NCBI GenBank assembly: GCA_003140785.1 | Contig: PLKY01000299.1 | Span: 196-10,777, forward strand | Length of the DNA: 10,582 bases | Direction of reading: 5' to 3' | DNA from: Acidobacteriaceae bacterium | Lineage (GTDB): Bacteria > Acidobacteriota > Terriglobia > Terriglobales > Acidobacteriaceae | Shown: one piece after another, positions 1-6,897 of the stretch | How the letters are laid out: each line of letters starts with the position of its first letter | Numbering within the stretch: the first letter of the stretch is position 1 | Position numbers and translations under genes: made by a program | The notes under the pieces: generated by a model | Seen by the model: the letters and a program-made list of their open reading frames with translations, nothing else | What the model was told of the DNA's origin: nothing | Database searches by the model: none

Positions 1-10
1 CATCCCTGCG

Positions 11-442
11 TTGCCTTTCTGCCATGCCGAGCTTCGGGCCTCAAAACCGAAGCCTGAGGGTTACCCCAAGGAACTGAATACCTTAGGCGACCACATTCGC
101 AGCCGTCGCCTCGACCTCAAACTCCTCCAAAAGCATGTTGCCGACCGAGTCGGCGTTGACGAAGCTACGATTACCAACTGGGAACGCAACGCAATCCTAC
201 CGGCTATCCGCTACGTTCCGGCGATCATCCAGTTCCTGGGTTACGACCCTTTACCACCAGCCAACTCATTTTCTGAACGCCTCGCCACCGCGCGCAGGGC
301 GCTCGGCTTGTCGCAGCGGAGGATGGCCGAGAGGCTCGGCGTTGATCCAGGGACCTTGCAGGGCTGGGAAGCCGGGCAGCACCAACCAACCAAGAGGAGC
401 TTGGAGGTGATCGTGAGATCTCTTCAAAGTCGGAAATGGTAG
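11..442 (+). CDS. XRE-family transcriptional regulator with two HTH units (possibly 5'-partial)
   Basis: A small, probably DNA-binding protein of about 143 residues carrying two consecutive Cro/CI-type helix-turn-helix units. The first spans about residues 25-75 (TLGDHIRSRRLDLKLLQKHV, then VGVDEATITNWE). The second spans about 88-138 (RRALGLSQRRMAERLGVD, then GTLQGWEAG). The repeated pattern of 'A-x-x-x-G-V-D-x-x-T-[IL]-x-x-W-E' is the recognition-helix signature of the family. No sensor, dimerisation or catalytic domain follows; the protein stops right after the second unit. The given start is a TTG with no visible Shine-Dalgarno sequence, and the frame stays open to base 2, so the true start may lie outside the window. 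The target is unknown. The next recognisable sequence on this strand is a decayed gene more than 300 bases away, so I cannot link the regulator to the glycogen genes. Similar proteins, as I recall, are common in Acidobacteriota. Confidence 0.8.
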   Translation: MPFCHAELRASKPKPEGYPKELNTLGDHIRSRRLDLKLLQKHVADRVGVDEATITNWERNAILPAIRYVPAIIQFLGYDPLPPANSFSERLATARRALGLSQRRMAERLGVDPGTLQGWEAGQHQPTKRSLEVIVRSLQSRKW

Positions 443-455
443 TCAGTCGGGCAGG

Positions 456-476
456 TGGTCAGAGCCCAGCTGACCA
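456..476 (+). terminator. Perfect 7-bp inverted repeat just after the XRE gene
   Basis: TGGTCAG (456-462) and CTGACCA (470-476) are exact reverse complements separated by seven bases. The repeat starts 14 bases after the stop codon of the XRE gene, which suits a transcript 3' end. No T-tract follows, so it is not a textbook intrinsic terminator. It could equally be an operator palindrome, perhaps for the XRE protein itself. Confidence 0.3.
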
Positions 477-599
477 ATCACTCAACAGCAAAAAGACAAC
501 TGCCGGTTGGGCCACGATACCTCCGGAACGCGTGAGAACCGCAAGTGCAGCAAACTGCAGCTCCAACCCACGTCCCATTACGATGGACAAGGGGAGCAT

Positions 600-622
600 C
601 TACATGGGAGTCTCCCACGTAG
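600..622 (+). repeat. Near-perfect 10-bp inverted repeat with 3-base loop
   Basis: CTACATGGGA (600-609) and TCCCACGTAG (613-622) pair over ten positions with one A-C mismatch, closing a three-base GTC loop. No T-run follows, so it does not look like an intrinsic terminator. It lies in a gene-free stretch. It could be a protein-binding palindrome or a relic hairpin. Confidence 0.4.
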
Positions 623-762
623 GATGAAAGAGTTCGTAGCGACTCCAAACGGGATGATCCGATTACGCATGGGTTCTTAGAGTCCTTTCTGGTCGGTGTA
701 TGAATCGAGATCAGACACAGATTCCTCCTGTGCAGCGTGTCATGGGAGTTGATGCCATCTAG

Positions 763-1239
763 GAGTTCTCAGTCGTCACCGCAAACGCCGGCGCATTAAC
801 AGTTGGGACACGCGACGGCGCGACCATCGAAACGGAGGAGGAGGCGGGAGAAGAGAACCTCTTCTTGTTCGGGCTCACGATAGAACAGATCGAGAATAGC
901 CGCGGTTGGTATAGCCCCTACTGGCACCATGAAAACGAACCGGAGACCCGGACGGCGCTGGATCTGATCTTCTCAGACCACTTCAGCCCCGATGAACCAG
1001 GCGTGTTCGCTCCGTTGCGCGATACCCTGTTGACACAGGGCGATCATTACATGCACCTGGCGGACCTGAAATCCTACTGTCAGGCGCATGAAGAACGCGA
1101 TGCACTGTACGCGGATCCTGACGCTTGGTCGCGCAAAGCAATCCTAAATGTTGCGAGCTCGGGAAAATTTTCAAGCGACCACACAATTGTCGAATATGCA
1201 TCCGAGATCTTGGAGGTGGAACCATGCCCAATAACTTAG
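763..1239 (+). pseudogene. glgP: Glycogen phosphorylase, C-terminal remnant (long GT35 type)
   Basis: The open frame from just after the TAG at 760-762 matches the C-terminal end of classical glycogen/maltodextrin phosphorylase. In order it shows GALTVGTRDGATIE (about 790-831), EEAGEENLFLFGLT (about 841-876), HFSPDEPGVF, LADLKSYCQAHE, then AILNVASSGKFSSDHTIVEYA, a close match to the family's terminal 'GKFSSDRTIxEYAxEIW' motif. About 158 of roughly 800 residues survive. The PLP-binding lysine normally sits in 'SGTxNMKF' just before 'NGALT'. Here that stretch reads FSVVTANAGALT, so the lysine is gone and the fragment cannot be catalytic. The frame has no upstream catalytic domain; the first usable start is a TTG at 865. 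The 3' end overlaps pgm by 16 bases and carries its ribosome-binding site, consistent with a former glgP-pgm operon. The good preservation of the tail suggests recent decay, or selection on this stretch as a leader. Confidence 0.9.
1212..1217 (+). promoter_or_regulatory. Shine-Dalgarno sequence of pgm, inside the phosphorylase remnant
   Basis: GGAGGT, followed by six bases and then ATG at 1224. This fixes the pgm start. A frame extending upstream to 1125 has no such signal and reads through the antique phosphorylase coding sequence. Confidence 0.75.
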
Positions 1240-2927
1240 TAGTTCAGTCGAAAGCTGGTGGACTTGGCGAGATAATTTCTCCGCTCGCAGGCAAACCGGC
1301 TCCGAAGGAAATGCTGGTAGATATAGAGCGGCTGGAGAAGGAGTACTTTGAACGCCGTCCTGACATAAGTGATCCTAATCAGTTGGTTAGCTTCGGCACC
1401 AGCGGCCACCGCGGCTCGCCCCTCCACGGCACATTCACCGAAGCTCACATTCTGGCGATTACGCAGGCGATCTGCGACTACCGGCGAGGACAGGGAACGG
1501 ATGGGCCGATCTATATGGGGAAAGACACCCACGCCTTGTCGGGGCCCGCACAGCATACGGCTCTCACTGTGCTCGCAGCGAACAATGTTGAAACGATCAT
1601 CCAGCAAAATGACGGCGTAACTCCGACTCCAGTGATCTCGCGTGCCATTCTCGTTTTTAACCGTGGTCGCAAAGAACATCTCGCTGACGGCATCGTAATC
1701 ACGCCGTCTCACAACCCGCCGGAGGACGGAGGCTTCAAGTACAACCCGACCAACGGCGGCCCTGCCGATACCGAAGTGACGAGATGGGTAGAGGATCGGG
1801 CGAATGAATTGTTGCGGGGAGGGAATGCGGGCGTAAAGCGATTTCCGTATACCAAAGCGATCCATGCCGCATGTACTCACCAGGAAGACTTGATGTTGCC
1901 GTACGTTCGCGATCTTAAGAACGTCGTTGACATGGATGCTATTCGTAGTGCCGGCCTGAAGCTTGGCGTGGACCCGTTGGGTGGGGCCGCACGGCCATAT
2001 TGGGAACCGATCAACTCTATCTACGGATTGGACATCACCGTCGTCAACCCGGTGATTGACCCGACGTTTTCTTTCATGACCGTTGATCACGACGGAAAGA
2101 TCCGCATGGATTGCTCGAGCCCGTATGCAATGGCCAGTCTTGTGGGGCTAAGAGATCAATACCAGGTAGCTTTCGCTAACGATCCAGACTCGGACCGGCA
2201 CGGGATTGTCACTCCGGTTGCGGGATTGATGAACCCTAACCATTACCTCGCCGTGGCCATTCGCTACCTGCTCACGCACCGCCCGCATTGGCGGCAAGAC
2301 GTCGCGGTAGGAAAGACCCTGGTGAGCAGCAGCATGATCGATAGGGTTGTCCAAAAGCTCGGTCGCGAGTTGCGCGAGGTTCCGGTGGGATTCAAGTGGT
2401 TTGTGCCAGGCTTGTTTGACGGTTCGTACTGTTTCGGCGGGGAGGAGAGTGCTGGAGCGAGTTTTCTTCGATTCGACGGTACCGTATGGACCACCGATAA
2501 AGACGGGCCAATCATGGACCTGCTGGCAGCTGAGATTACCGCACGCACAGGGAGAAATCCAGGAGAGCACTACCGCGAGCTGACCGAAGAGTTCGGTTCT
2601 CCGTTCTACACGCGCATCGATGCCGCCGCCACTCCGGAGCAGAAAGCAAAACTGCAAAAGCTTTCGCCGGACGCAGTAACGGAGTCGAATATTGCGGGCG
2701 AGCCAATTACCGCCAAGCTGACCGCAGCTCCGGGCAATGGCGCTCCCATCGGCGGATTGAAGGTTGTTGCAGGCAGTGGCTGGTTCGCCGCCCGGCCGTC
2801 GGGTACGGAGAACATTTATAAAATCTACGCAGAGAGCTTTAAGAGTGAAGCGCACCTCAGCGCAATCGTCAGTGAAGCTCAGGAGATAGTCAACAACGCT
2901 CTGGGTTCGACCGGCGTGAAGCAATAA
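1224..2927 (+). CDS. pgm: Alpha-D-phosphoglucomutase
   Basis: A cytoplasmic enzyme of 567 residues that interconverts glucose-1-phosphate and glucose-6-phosphate, linking glycogen breakdown and synthesis to glycolysis. All four hallmarks of the alpha-D-phosphohexomutase family are present. FGTSGHRGS lies at about 57-65. The phosphoserine loop ITPSHNPPEDGG, with Ser162, is followed by FKYNPTNGGPAD. The Mg2+-binding loop NDPDSDRHG lies at about 319-327, and the sugar-binding GEESAGASF at about 406-414. The C-terminal phosphate-binding ARPSGTENIYKIYAESF lies at about 523-539. The motifs resemble E. coli Pgm (about 546 residues) rather than PgcA or GlmM. The ATG at 1224 was chosen because of the GGAGGT six bases before it, and because the family N-terminus fits from there. 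The gene looks fully intact although the genes on both sides are broken, which implies continued selection for it. Confidence 0.97.
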   Translation: MPNNLVVQSKAGGLGEIISPLAGKPAPKEMLVDIERLEKEYFERRPDISDPNQLVSFGTSGHRGSPLHGTFTEAHILAITQAICDYRRGQGTDGPIYMGKDTHALSGPAQHTALTVLAANNVETIIQQNDGVTPTPVISRAILVFNRGRKEHLADGIVITPSHNPPEDGGFKYNPTNGGPADTEVTRWVEDRANELLRGGNAGVKRFPYTKAIHAACTHQEDLMLPYVRDLKNVVDMDAIRSAGLKLGVDPLGGAARPYWEPINSIYGLDITVVNPVIDPTFSFMTVDHDGKIRMDCSSPYAMASLVGLRDQYQVAFANDPDSDRHGIVTPVAGLMNPNHYLAVAIRYLLTHRPHWRQDVAVGKTLVSSSMIDRVVQKLGRELREVPVGFKWFVPGLFDGSYCFGGEESAGASFLRFDGTVWTTDKDGPIMDLLAAEITARTGRNPGEHYRELTEEFGSPFYTRIDAAATPEQKAKLQKLSPDAVTESNIAGEPITAKLTAAPGNGAPIGGLKVVAGSGWFAARPSGTENIYKIYAESFKSEAHLSAIVSEAQEIVNNALGSTGVKQ

Positions 2928-2961
2928 GTAGTTCTGGTGGAGAGTCCAAGGCCCTCCCTTT

Positions 2962-3453
2962 CCATCCGGATACCGTGCTTCCGGCCAGCTGCTGCACGTT
3001 ACATCTCTGCCCTCCGCTTACGGAATTGGTGATCTCGGATCCTCGGCGCTTTCATGGGTTGACCAGCTCCATGATGCAGGCCAAAGATCGTGGTAGGCAT
3101 TGCCGGTCGGCCCAACCGGATATGGAAACTCGCCCTATCAGCTAATATCGTCGTTTGCTGGAAACGCTCTGCTGATCGGCCCGGAGTGCCTCATCTCTGA
3201 GGAAATACTGCGGGCGAGTGATTGCGAGTTTTACTTTCCGTCGGACGTTGTCGACCACTCTACTACTCCGGTGTTACCCCTTTCAAAAACCGCCTTCATC
3301 CACATACAGCGCGGATTGCGAATGCTGTCAGGGCCGCGAAGGTGTAGCGGTTTCTCAACGCACAAGATCTACGCTACGCAGCGCGACCTCAAAGCGTCGC
3401 GGAGAGTCTGGGCGTCGCTCGACGAGGCGTATCTCGCGAATCACTTCGGTTGA
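2962..3453 (+). pseudogene. malQ: 4-alpha-glucanotransferase (amylomaltase), N-terminal remnant with nonsense codon
   Basis: The frame read from 2962 gives RASGQLLHVTSLPSAYGIGD, then DLGSSALSWVDQLHDAGQ, and after a stop, LPVGPTGYGNSPYQ, SSFAGNALLIGPE and a weaker PVLPLSKTAF. This is the N-terminal hallmark series of MalQ (family GH77), which transfers maltodextrin chains between glucans. A TAG at 3094-3096 replaces the codon where the family normally has Gln in 'WWQ-LPLGPTGYGNSPYQ', so a single CAG-to-TAG change explains it. No start codon or ribosome-binding site precedes the frame; a stop lies at 2929-2931. Recognisable homology fades at about 3306 and the frame ends at 3453 with about 50 unfamiliar residues. 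The catalytic acids of GH77 lie much further along the protein and are absent. The frame begins directly after pgm, consistent with a former pgm-malQ operon. Confidence 0.9.
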
Positions 3454-3578
3454 GGCCGCCACAAACGACTTCTCCATATGAAGGTTCGTTGAATCCACGG
3501 GCGCTTGTTCTCAATTGCTCAGATCGAATTGGTCTGAACCGGTACTTTTTCGTTCGTAGGCACCAGGTATTCAGTAGA

Positions 3579-3605
3579 CTTTCCAGCCGCATTTTTGCTG
3601 GAAGG
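3579..3605 (+). repeat. Inverted repeat, 9-bp stem with T-rich loop, upstream of pstS
   Basis: TTCCAGC (3581-3587) and GCTGGAA (3597-3603) pair perfectly. The stem extends outward by one T-G wobble and one C-G pair. The nine-base loop contains TTTTT. No T-tract follows the stem, so a standard intrinsic terminator is unlikely. It may end read-through from the pgm side, or it may act in the 5' region of the pst transcript. Confidence 0.35.
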
Positions 3606-3706
3606 AACGATAGAAATTGGCATAAAAGCAGGCGGCCAGGGCATGTGGGATTAGGCATCCACCCCAAACCGACTGTGAGTTCGTTGCGGCAGACTCAGGT
3701 TGGGCT

Positions 3707-3721
3707 GACAAGAGGTTTGTC
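3707..3721 (+). promoter_or_regulatory. Short palindrome about 54 bases upstream of pstS, possible operator
   Basis: GACAA (3707-3711) and TTGTC (3717-3721) form a perfect 5+5 inverted repeat around five bases. The position suits a regulator site near the pst promoter. A repeat this short is expected by chance now and then, so the call is weak. Confidence 0.2.
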
Positions 3722-3774
3722 CGTAAGAGTTGTTCCGGTTAACGGCGTTGGTCCACCTAAACGGAGGATTGCAC

Positions 3775-4812
3775 ATGAGGATCCCAGGCTGGCCCTTTGC
3801 CGCCGCGGTACTGGTCGCGACTGTCGGGATGATCTCCTGTCAAAGAGCCGGACCTTCCAAAGAAAGCGCCGATGTGAGACTGCAAGGCTCCGGAGCCAGC
3901 TTTCCATTCCCGATCTACTCGAAATGGTTCAAAGTCTATAGCGAAGCTCACCAAAACGTAGAGATCGACTATCAATCGACCGGCAGCGGCAGCGGCGTGA
4001 AGAGCTTCATCGACAAGACAGTGGACTTCGCAGCCAGCGACAAGGCCATGACACCGGCGGAGATCGGGCGTGTCGCGGCAGGAGTCCAGCTCCTTCCGTT
4101 GACGGCCGGGACGATCGTTTTGACCTACAACGTGCCGGGAGTCAAGGAGCTGAAGCTGTCGCGCGAGGCTTACGCAGGCATATTCCTGGGCAAGGTGAAG
4201 AAGTGGAACGATCCGGCCATCGTCAAGACGAACCCCGGGGTGAATCTGCCGGGTAGCGTTATCAACGTCGTGGTCCGCGCCGATTCGAGCGGTACCACCT
4301 TTGTATTCACGCAGCACCTGAGCGCGATCAGCAAGGAATTCGCAGCCAGCCCTGGAAAGAACGACATGCCCGCATGGCCGGTGGGCACCCGATCGAAGGG
4401 GAATGAAGGCGTTACCGCCAGCGTCCAGACCACACCAGGGTCCATTGGCTACATCGAATTTGGTTACGCGATGAGCCAGAAGATGCCGATGGCGCAATTG
4501 GAGAACAAATCGGGGCAATTCATCACAGCATCCACGGCTTCTGGCCAGGCCGCGCTTGCCACTGTGAGTTTGCCGGAGAACCTGATTGCGTGGGTTCCCG
4601 ATCCGACGGCGAAGGACGCTTACCCGATTGCCACTTTCACCTGGCTCCTTTGCTACAAGAAGAACCCCGACCCGCGGAAAGCGGAAGTACTCCGCGACCT
4701 CGCTTCGTACATCCTCACCGACGGCCAAAAGGAATCGGAAGCGCTGGGGTACCTGCCGTTGCCGGATGCCGTGGCCACCAAGGTGAAGGCCGCAGTGCAA
4801 AACATACAGTAG
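3775..4812 (+). CDS. pstS: Phosphate ABC transporter, substrate-binding lipoprotein PstS
   Basis: The high-affinity phosphate-binding protein of the PstSCAB importer, 345 residues, exported and probably lipid-anchored outside the inner membrane. The N-terminus is a lipoprotein signal: positively charged MR, a hydrophobic stretch AAAVLVATVG, then the lipobox MISC with Cys22. The phosphate-binding loops are all recognisable: GSGASFPFPIYSKW (about 38-51), STGSGSGVKSF (about 68-78), DFAASD (about 84-89) and RADSSGTTFVF (about 168-178). KGNEGV and SIGYIEFGYA follow in the usual order. The ATG at 3775 is set by GGAGG seven bases upstream. A TTG start 15 codons earlier would put an odd extension before the signal peptide. 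The gene heads the pst-glgP cluster. The 82-base gap to pstC is longer than the other pst gaps, which may allow the abundant binding protein to be made in excess. Confidence 0.97.
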   Translation: MRIPGWPFAAAVLVATVGMISCQRAGPSKESADVRLQGSGASFPFPIYSKWFKVYSEAHQNVEIDYQSTGSGSGVKSFIDKTVDFAASDKAMTPAEIGRVAAGVQLLPLTAGTIVLTYNVPGVKELKLSREAYAGIFLGKVKKWNDPAIVKTNPGVNLPGSVINVVVRADSSGTTFVFTQHLSAISKEFAASPGKNDMPAWPVGTRSKGNEGVTASVQTTPGSIGYIEFGYAMSQKMPMAQLENKSGQFITASTASGQAALATVSLPENLIAWVPDPTAKDAYPIATFTWLLCYKKNPDPRKAEVLRDLASYILTDGQKESEALGYLPLPDAVATKVKAAVQNIQ

Positions 4813-4894
4813 CGAGGCAGCTTTCCAGCACCGGTTTTCCGCCACGTGAGGCGACACGCGGGGGCACTTGCAGACGAAGAGAAGGGAGTGAGTC

Positions 4895-5917
4895 ATGCCG
4901 ACCGAGACCCAGATATCCAAACCGCCATCGCGCACCCAGGCCATTACCGATACTGCGTTTCGAGCCTTGTGCCAGGGATTCACGTGGCTGGTCGCGGTTA
5001 TTGCGGTGATCATCGTGCTGAAGATCGTCCTCGCCGCACTGCCCGCCGTCCGGCAGTATGGGCTCGGCTTTCTCTCGGGGCAGGTTTGGGATCCGAACAA
5101 GAAGTTGTACTCGATTCTCCCCGAGATCTGGGGCACGCTCTACAGTTCCGTTCTCGCGTTGATTTTTGGAACGGCGTTCGGAGTGGCGGCGGCGCTTTTC
5201 CTGGCCGAAGGCTTTACGGCCGACGCCGTCTTCGCGTTGCTCAAGATTGTCAATCTGCAGTTTCACCCGTTCTGGGGCAAGCTGCCCGTGCAAGTGGAGA
5301 ACCTGCTGAGCAACCTGATTGAACTTCTGGCCGCGATTCCGAGCGTGGTATATGGCTTATGGGGATTGTTCGTCATCATCCCGCTGGTACGACCCGCCTG
5401 TCACTGGTTGCACGCCGATTTGGGCTGGATACCTCTTTTCGGCACGGACCTGAGCGGCCCCGGAATGCTGCCCGCCGTGATCGTGCTCTCGATCATGATT
5501 CTACCTACGATCACGGCAATCGGCCGCGGCGCGTTGCTTGCGGTGCCGACCCGCCTAAGAATGGCCGCATACGGGCTGGGCGCAACGCGATGGGAAGCGA
5601 TCTTTGCCGTGACCCTTCCCACTGCGTCCAGGGGGATCTTCGGCGGCATTGTGCTTGCGTTCGGGCGCGCGCTAGGCGAAACCATGGCGCTGGCAATGCT
5701 GGTAGGGAATGCGAATGTGATCAGCGTGTCGCTGTTTTCTCCGGCCAACACATTGGCTGCGTTGCTGGCGAACGCCTTCCCCGAGGCCAGCCCCAAGGAT
5801 GTGGGGGTATTGATGTACGCCGCGACAGTGCTGCTGGTCATCACGCTTCTGGTCAATGTCGCGGGGGCCTACATTGTGCAGTTCACTGCCTCGGAACTGG
5901 AAGGAGAAAAAGTATGA
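4895..5917 (+). CDS. pstC: Phosphate ABC transporter, permease PstC
   Basis: One of the two inner-membrane permease subunits of the Pst importer, 340 residues with about six membrane segments (clear ones near 30-50, 83-104, 190-210 and 306-330). The permease EAA-type loop that contacts the ATPase is AAYGLGATRWEAIFAVTLP at about 224-242. The PstC-typical LIELLAAIPSVVYGLWG lies at about 141-157, and FGRALGETMALAMLVGNAN at about 256-274. Between the second membrane segment and the IELLAAIPS motif there is a stretch of about 30 residues (around 107-138, including NLQFHPFWGKLPVQ) that is longer than in E. coli PstC. The start is an ATG with GGGAG six bases before it. The last four bases overlap the start of pstA (ATGA), so the two permeases are probably translationally coupled. 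Confidence 0.95.
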   Translation: MPTETQISKPPSRTQAITDTAFRALCQGFTWLVAVIAVIIVLKIVLAALPAVRQYGLGFLSGQVWDPNKKLYSILPEIWGTLYSSVLALIFGTAFGVAAALFLAEGFTADAVFALLKIVNLQFHPFWGKLPVQVENLLSNLIELLAAIPSVVYGLWGLFVIIPLVRPACHWLHADLGWIPLFGTDLSGPGMLPAVIVLSIMILPTITAIGRGALLAVPTRLRMAAYGLGATRWEAIFAVTLPTASRGIFGGIVLAFGRALGETMALAMLVGNANVISVSLFSPANTLAALLANAFPEASPKDVGVLMYAATVLLVITLLVNVAGAYIVQFTASELEGEKV

Positions 5918-6867
5918 CTTCCGATGTGGCCGCCGCGAAGCCGGGAATCCCCCGGAATCCCGACGCAGAGACTCTCGACCCGTTTCACGGCGTGGACTTT
6001 TCGAAGTTGGAGAGGTCGCTGCATCGTCCTCGCACCTTCATGAGCATGTTGTGGACGGTGATCGTGTCGGCCATGACATTGTTCGCGCTGATTCCGCTGT
6101 TCTCGGTACTGTGGCTGCTGGTGTGGCGGGGAGGGCGCAAGCTCAGCATCGCGGCGTTCACTCAGCTTCCTCCGGCGCCGCTGGAGCAGAGCGGCGGATT
6201 TGGAAACGCGATTGTCGGCACGCTGGCGATCTGCGGGATGGCGCTGCTTATCAGCCTGCCTATCGGGCTCTTGAGCGCGATCTTCCTGGCACAAGCCAAG
6301 CCGGACAACCGCTTGGCGTCGTCGGTGCGCTTCGCCGGGAAAGTGCTGACGGGTTTCCCCTCGATTCTGGCCGGAGTGTTCGCCTACGGGGTTGTGGTCA
6401 TGGCCACGGGCGGCTATTCGGCCCTCGCCGGAGCCGTGGCCCTTTCGATCCTGATGCTGCCCACCATTCTTCTTACCTCCGAGGACGCGATTCGCATGGT
6501 GCCGGAGAGGATGAAGGAGGCAGCCATTGGAATGGGCGCCACCGATACGCAGACCGTCTGGATGGTGTTGCTGCCGGCCGCCGTTCCGCGCATTCTCACG
6601 GGAGTCATGTTGGCCATCGCTCGCGGCGCCGGAGAGACCGCGCCCCTCCTGTTCACCGCGCTATTCAGTAGCTACTGGCTGCTGTGGCACGGCCACGTCA
6701 AACTCATGCAGCCCACGGCATCGCTCGCCGTGCTGATCTATAACTTCGCCGGCATGCCCTTCGCGAACCAGGTGGAATTGGCCTGGGCCGCCGCCCTGGT
6801 GCTGGTGGTCATGGTTCTGATCGCCAATCTCATCGGGCAAAGCCTGGCGAACCGTCAAGTTCAATAA
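5914..6867 (+). CDS. pstA: Phosphate ABC transporter, permease PstA
   Basis: The second inner-membrane permease subunit of the Pst importer, 317 residues. About 42 hydrophilic residues precede the first membrane segment (around 45-70), followed by further segments near 100-125, 140-165, 168-188, 228-250 and 288-308. Family signatures include LTGFPSILAGVFAYG (about 145-159), SILMLPTILLTSEDAIRMVP (about 178-197), the ATPase-contact loop EAAIGMGATDTQTVWMVLLP (202-221) and GAGETAPLLFTA (about 238-249). The start is the ATG that overlaps the pstC stop by four bases, with AAGGAG seven bases before it. The much longer open frame reaching back to 5359 is only the unused frame of pstC. Confidence 0.95.
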   Translation: MTSDVAAAKPGIPRNPDAETLDPFHGVDFSKLERSLHRPRTFMSMLWTVIVSAMTLFALIPLFSVLWLLVWRGGRKLSIAAFTQLPPAPLEQSGGFGNAIVGTLAICGMALLISLPIGLLSAIFLAQAKPDNRLASSVRFAGKVLTGFPSILAGVFAYGVVVMATGGYSALAGAVALSILMLPTILLTSEDAIRMVPERMKEAAIGMGATDTQTVWMVLLPAAVPRILTGVMLAIARGAGETAPLLFTALFSSYWLLWHGHVKLMQPTASLAVLIYNFAGMPFANQVELAWAAALVLVVMVLIANLIGQSLANRQVQ

Positions 6868-6897
6868 CTGAAGTTTCAATCGTTGAAGGAGTCATCC

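Larger units (their letters stand above)
443..762. other. Gene-free stretch between the XRE gene and the phosphorylase remnant
   Basis: No frame on either strand gives a protein I recognise. One 63-codon frame (436-627) and one 20-codon frame (700-762) exist, but neither has a ribosome-binding site or family resemblance. The stretch holds two inverted repeats, at 456-476 and 600-622. I looked for more of the phosphorylase in all three + frames and found none before 763, so the upstream part of that gene has been deleted or has decayed beyond recognition. Confidence 0.6.
3454..3774. other. Gene-free region upstream of the pst operon, presumably regulatory
   Basis: No convincing gene on either strand. 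Frames that cross it (3450-3941 on +, 3389-3667 on -) have no family resemblance and run into flanking genes. The region holds an inverted repeat at 3579-3605 and a small palindrome at 3707-3721, and must contain the promoter for pstS unless transcription comes through from pgm. I could not identify a convincing Pho box (two CTGTCAT-like heptamers four bases apart) or a clear -35/-10 pair by eye. Confidence 0.55.

Noticed and set aside
436..627. A 63-codon open frame after the XRE gene
   Set aside because: It has no ribosome-binding site of its own and no recognisable motif, and its composition gives no support.
700..762. A 20-codon mini-frame (ATG to TAG) just before the phosphorylase remnant
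   Set aside because: It has no Shine-Dalgarno sequence and no resemblance to a known leader peptide; length is within chance.
1125..1223. A 33-codon N-terminal extension of phosphoglucomutase
   Set aside because: It reads through the phosphorylase remnant in another frame and has no ribosome-binding site, whereas GGAGGT precedes the ATG at 1224.
1236..2090. A 284-codon open frame on the - strand over pgm
   Set aside because: It lies antisense to catalytic motifs of pgm and has no recognisable domain.
3454..3774. Pho box or sigma-54 promoter upstream of pstS
   Set aside because: Heptamer pairs such as CTGACAA with TTTGTCC match the Pho consensus poorly, and TGGCAT near 3618 lacks the matching TTGC element at the right distance.
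3757..5136. A 459-codon open frame on the - strand over pstS
   Set aside because: It is antisense to a certain pstS, has no family resemblance, and is explained by GC-rich codon use in the real gene.
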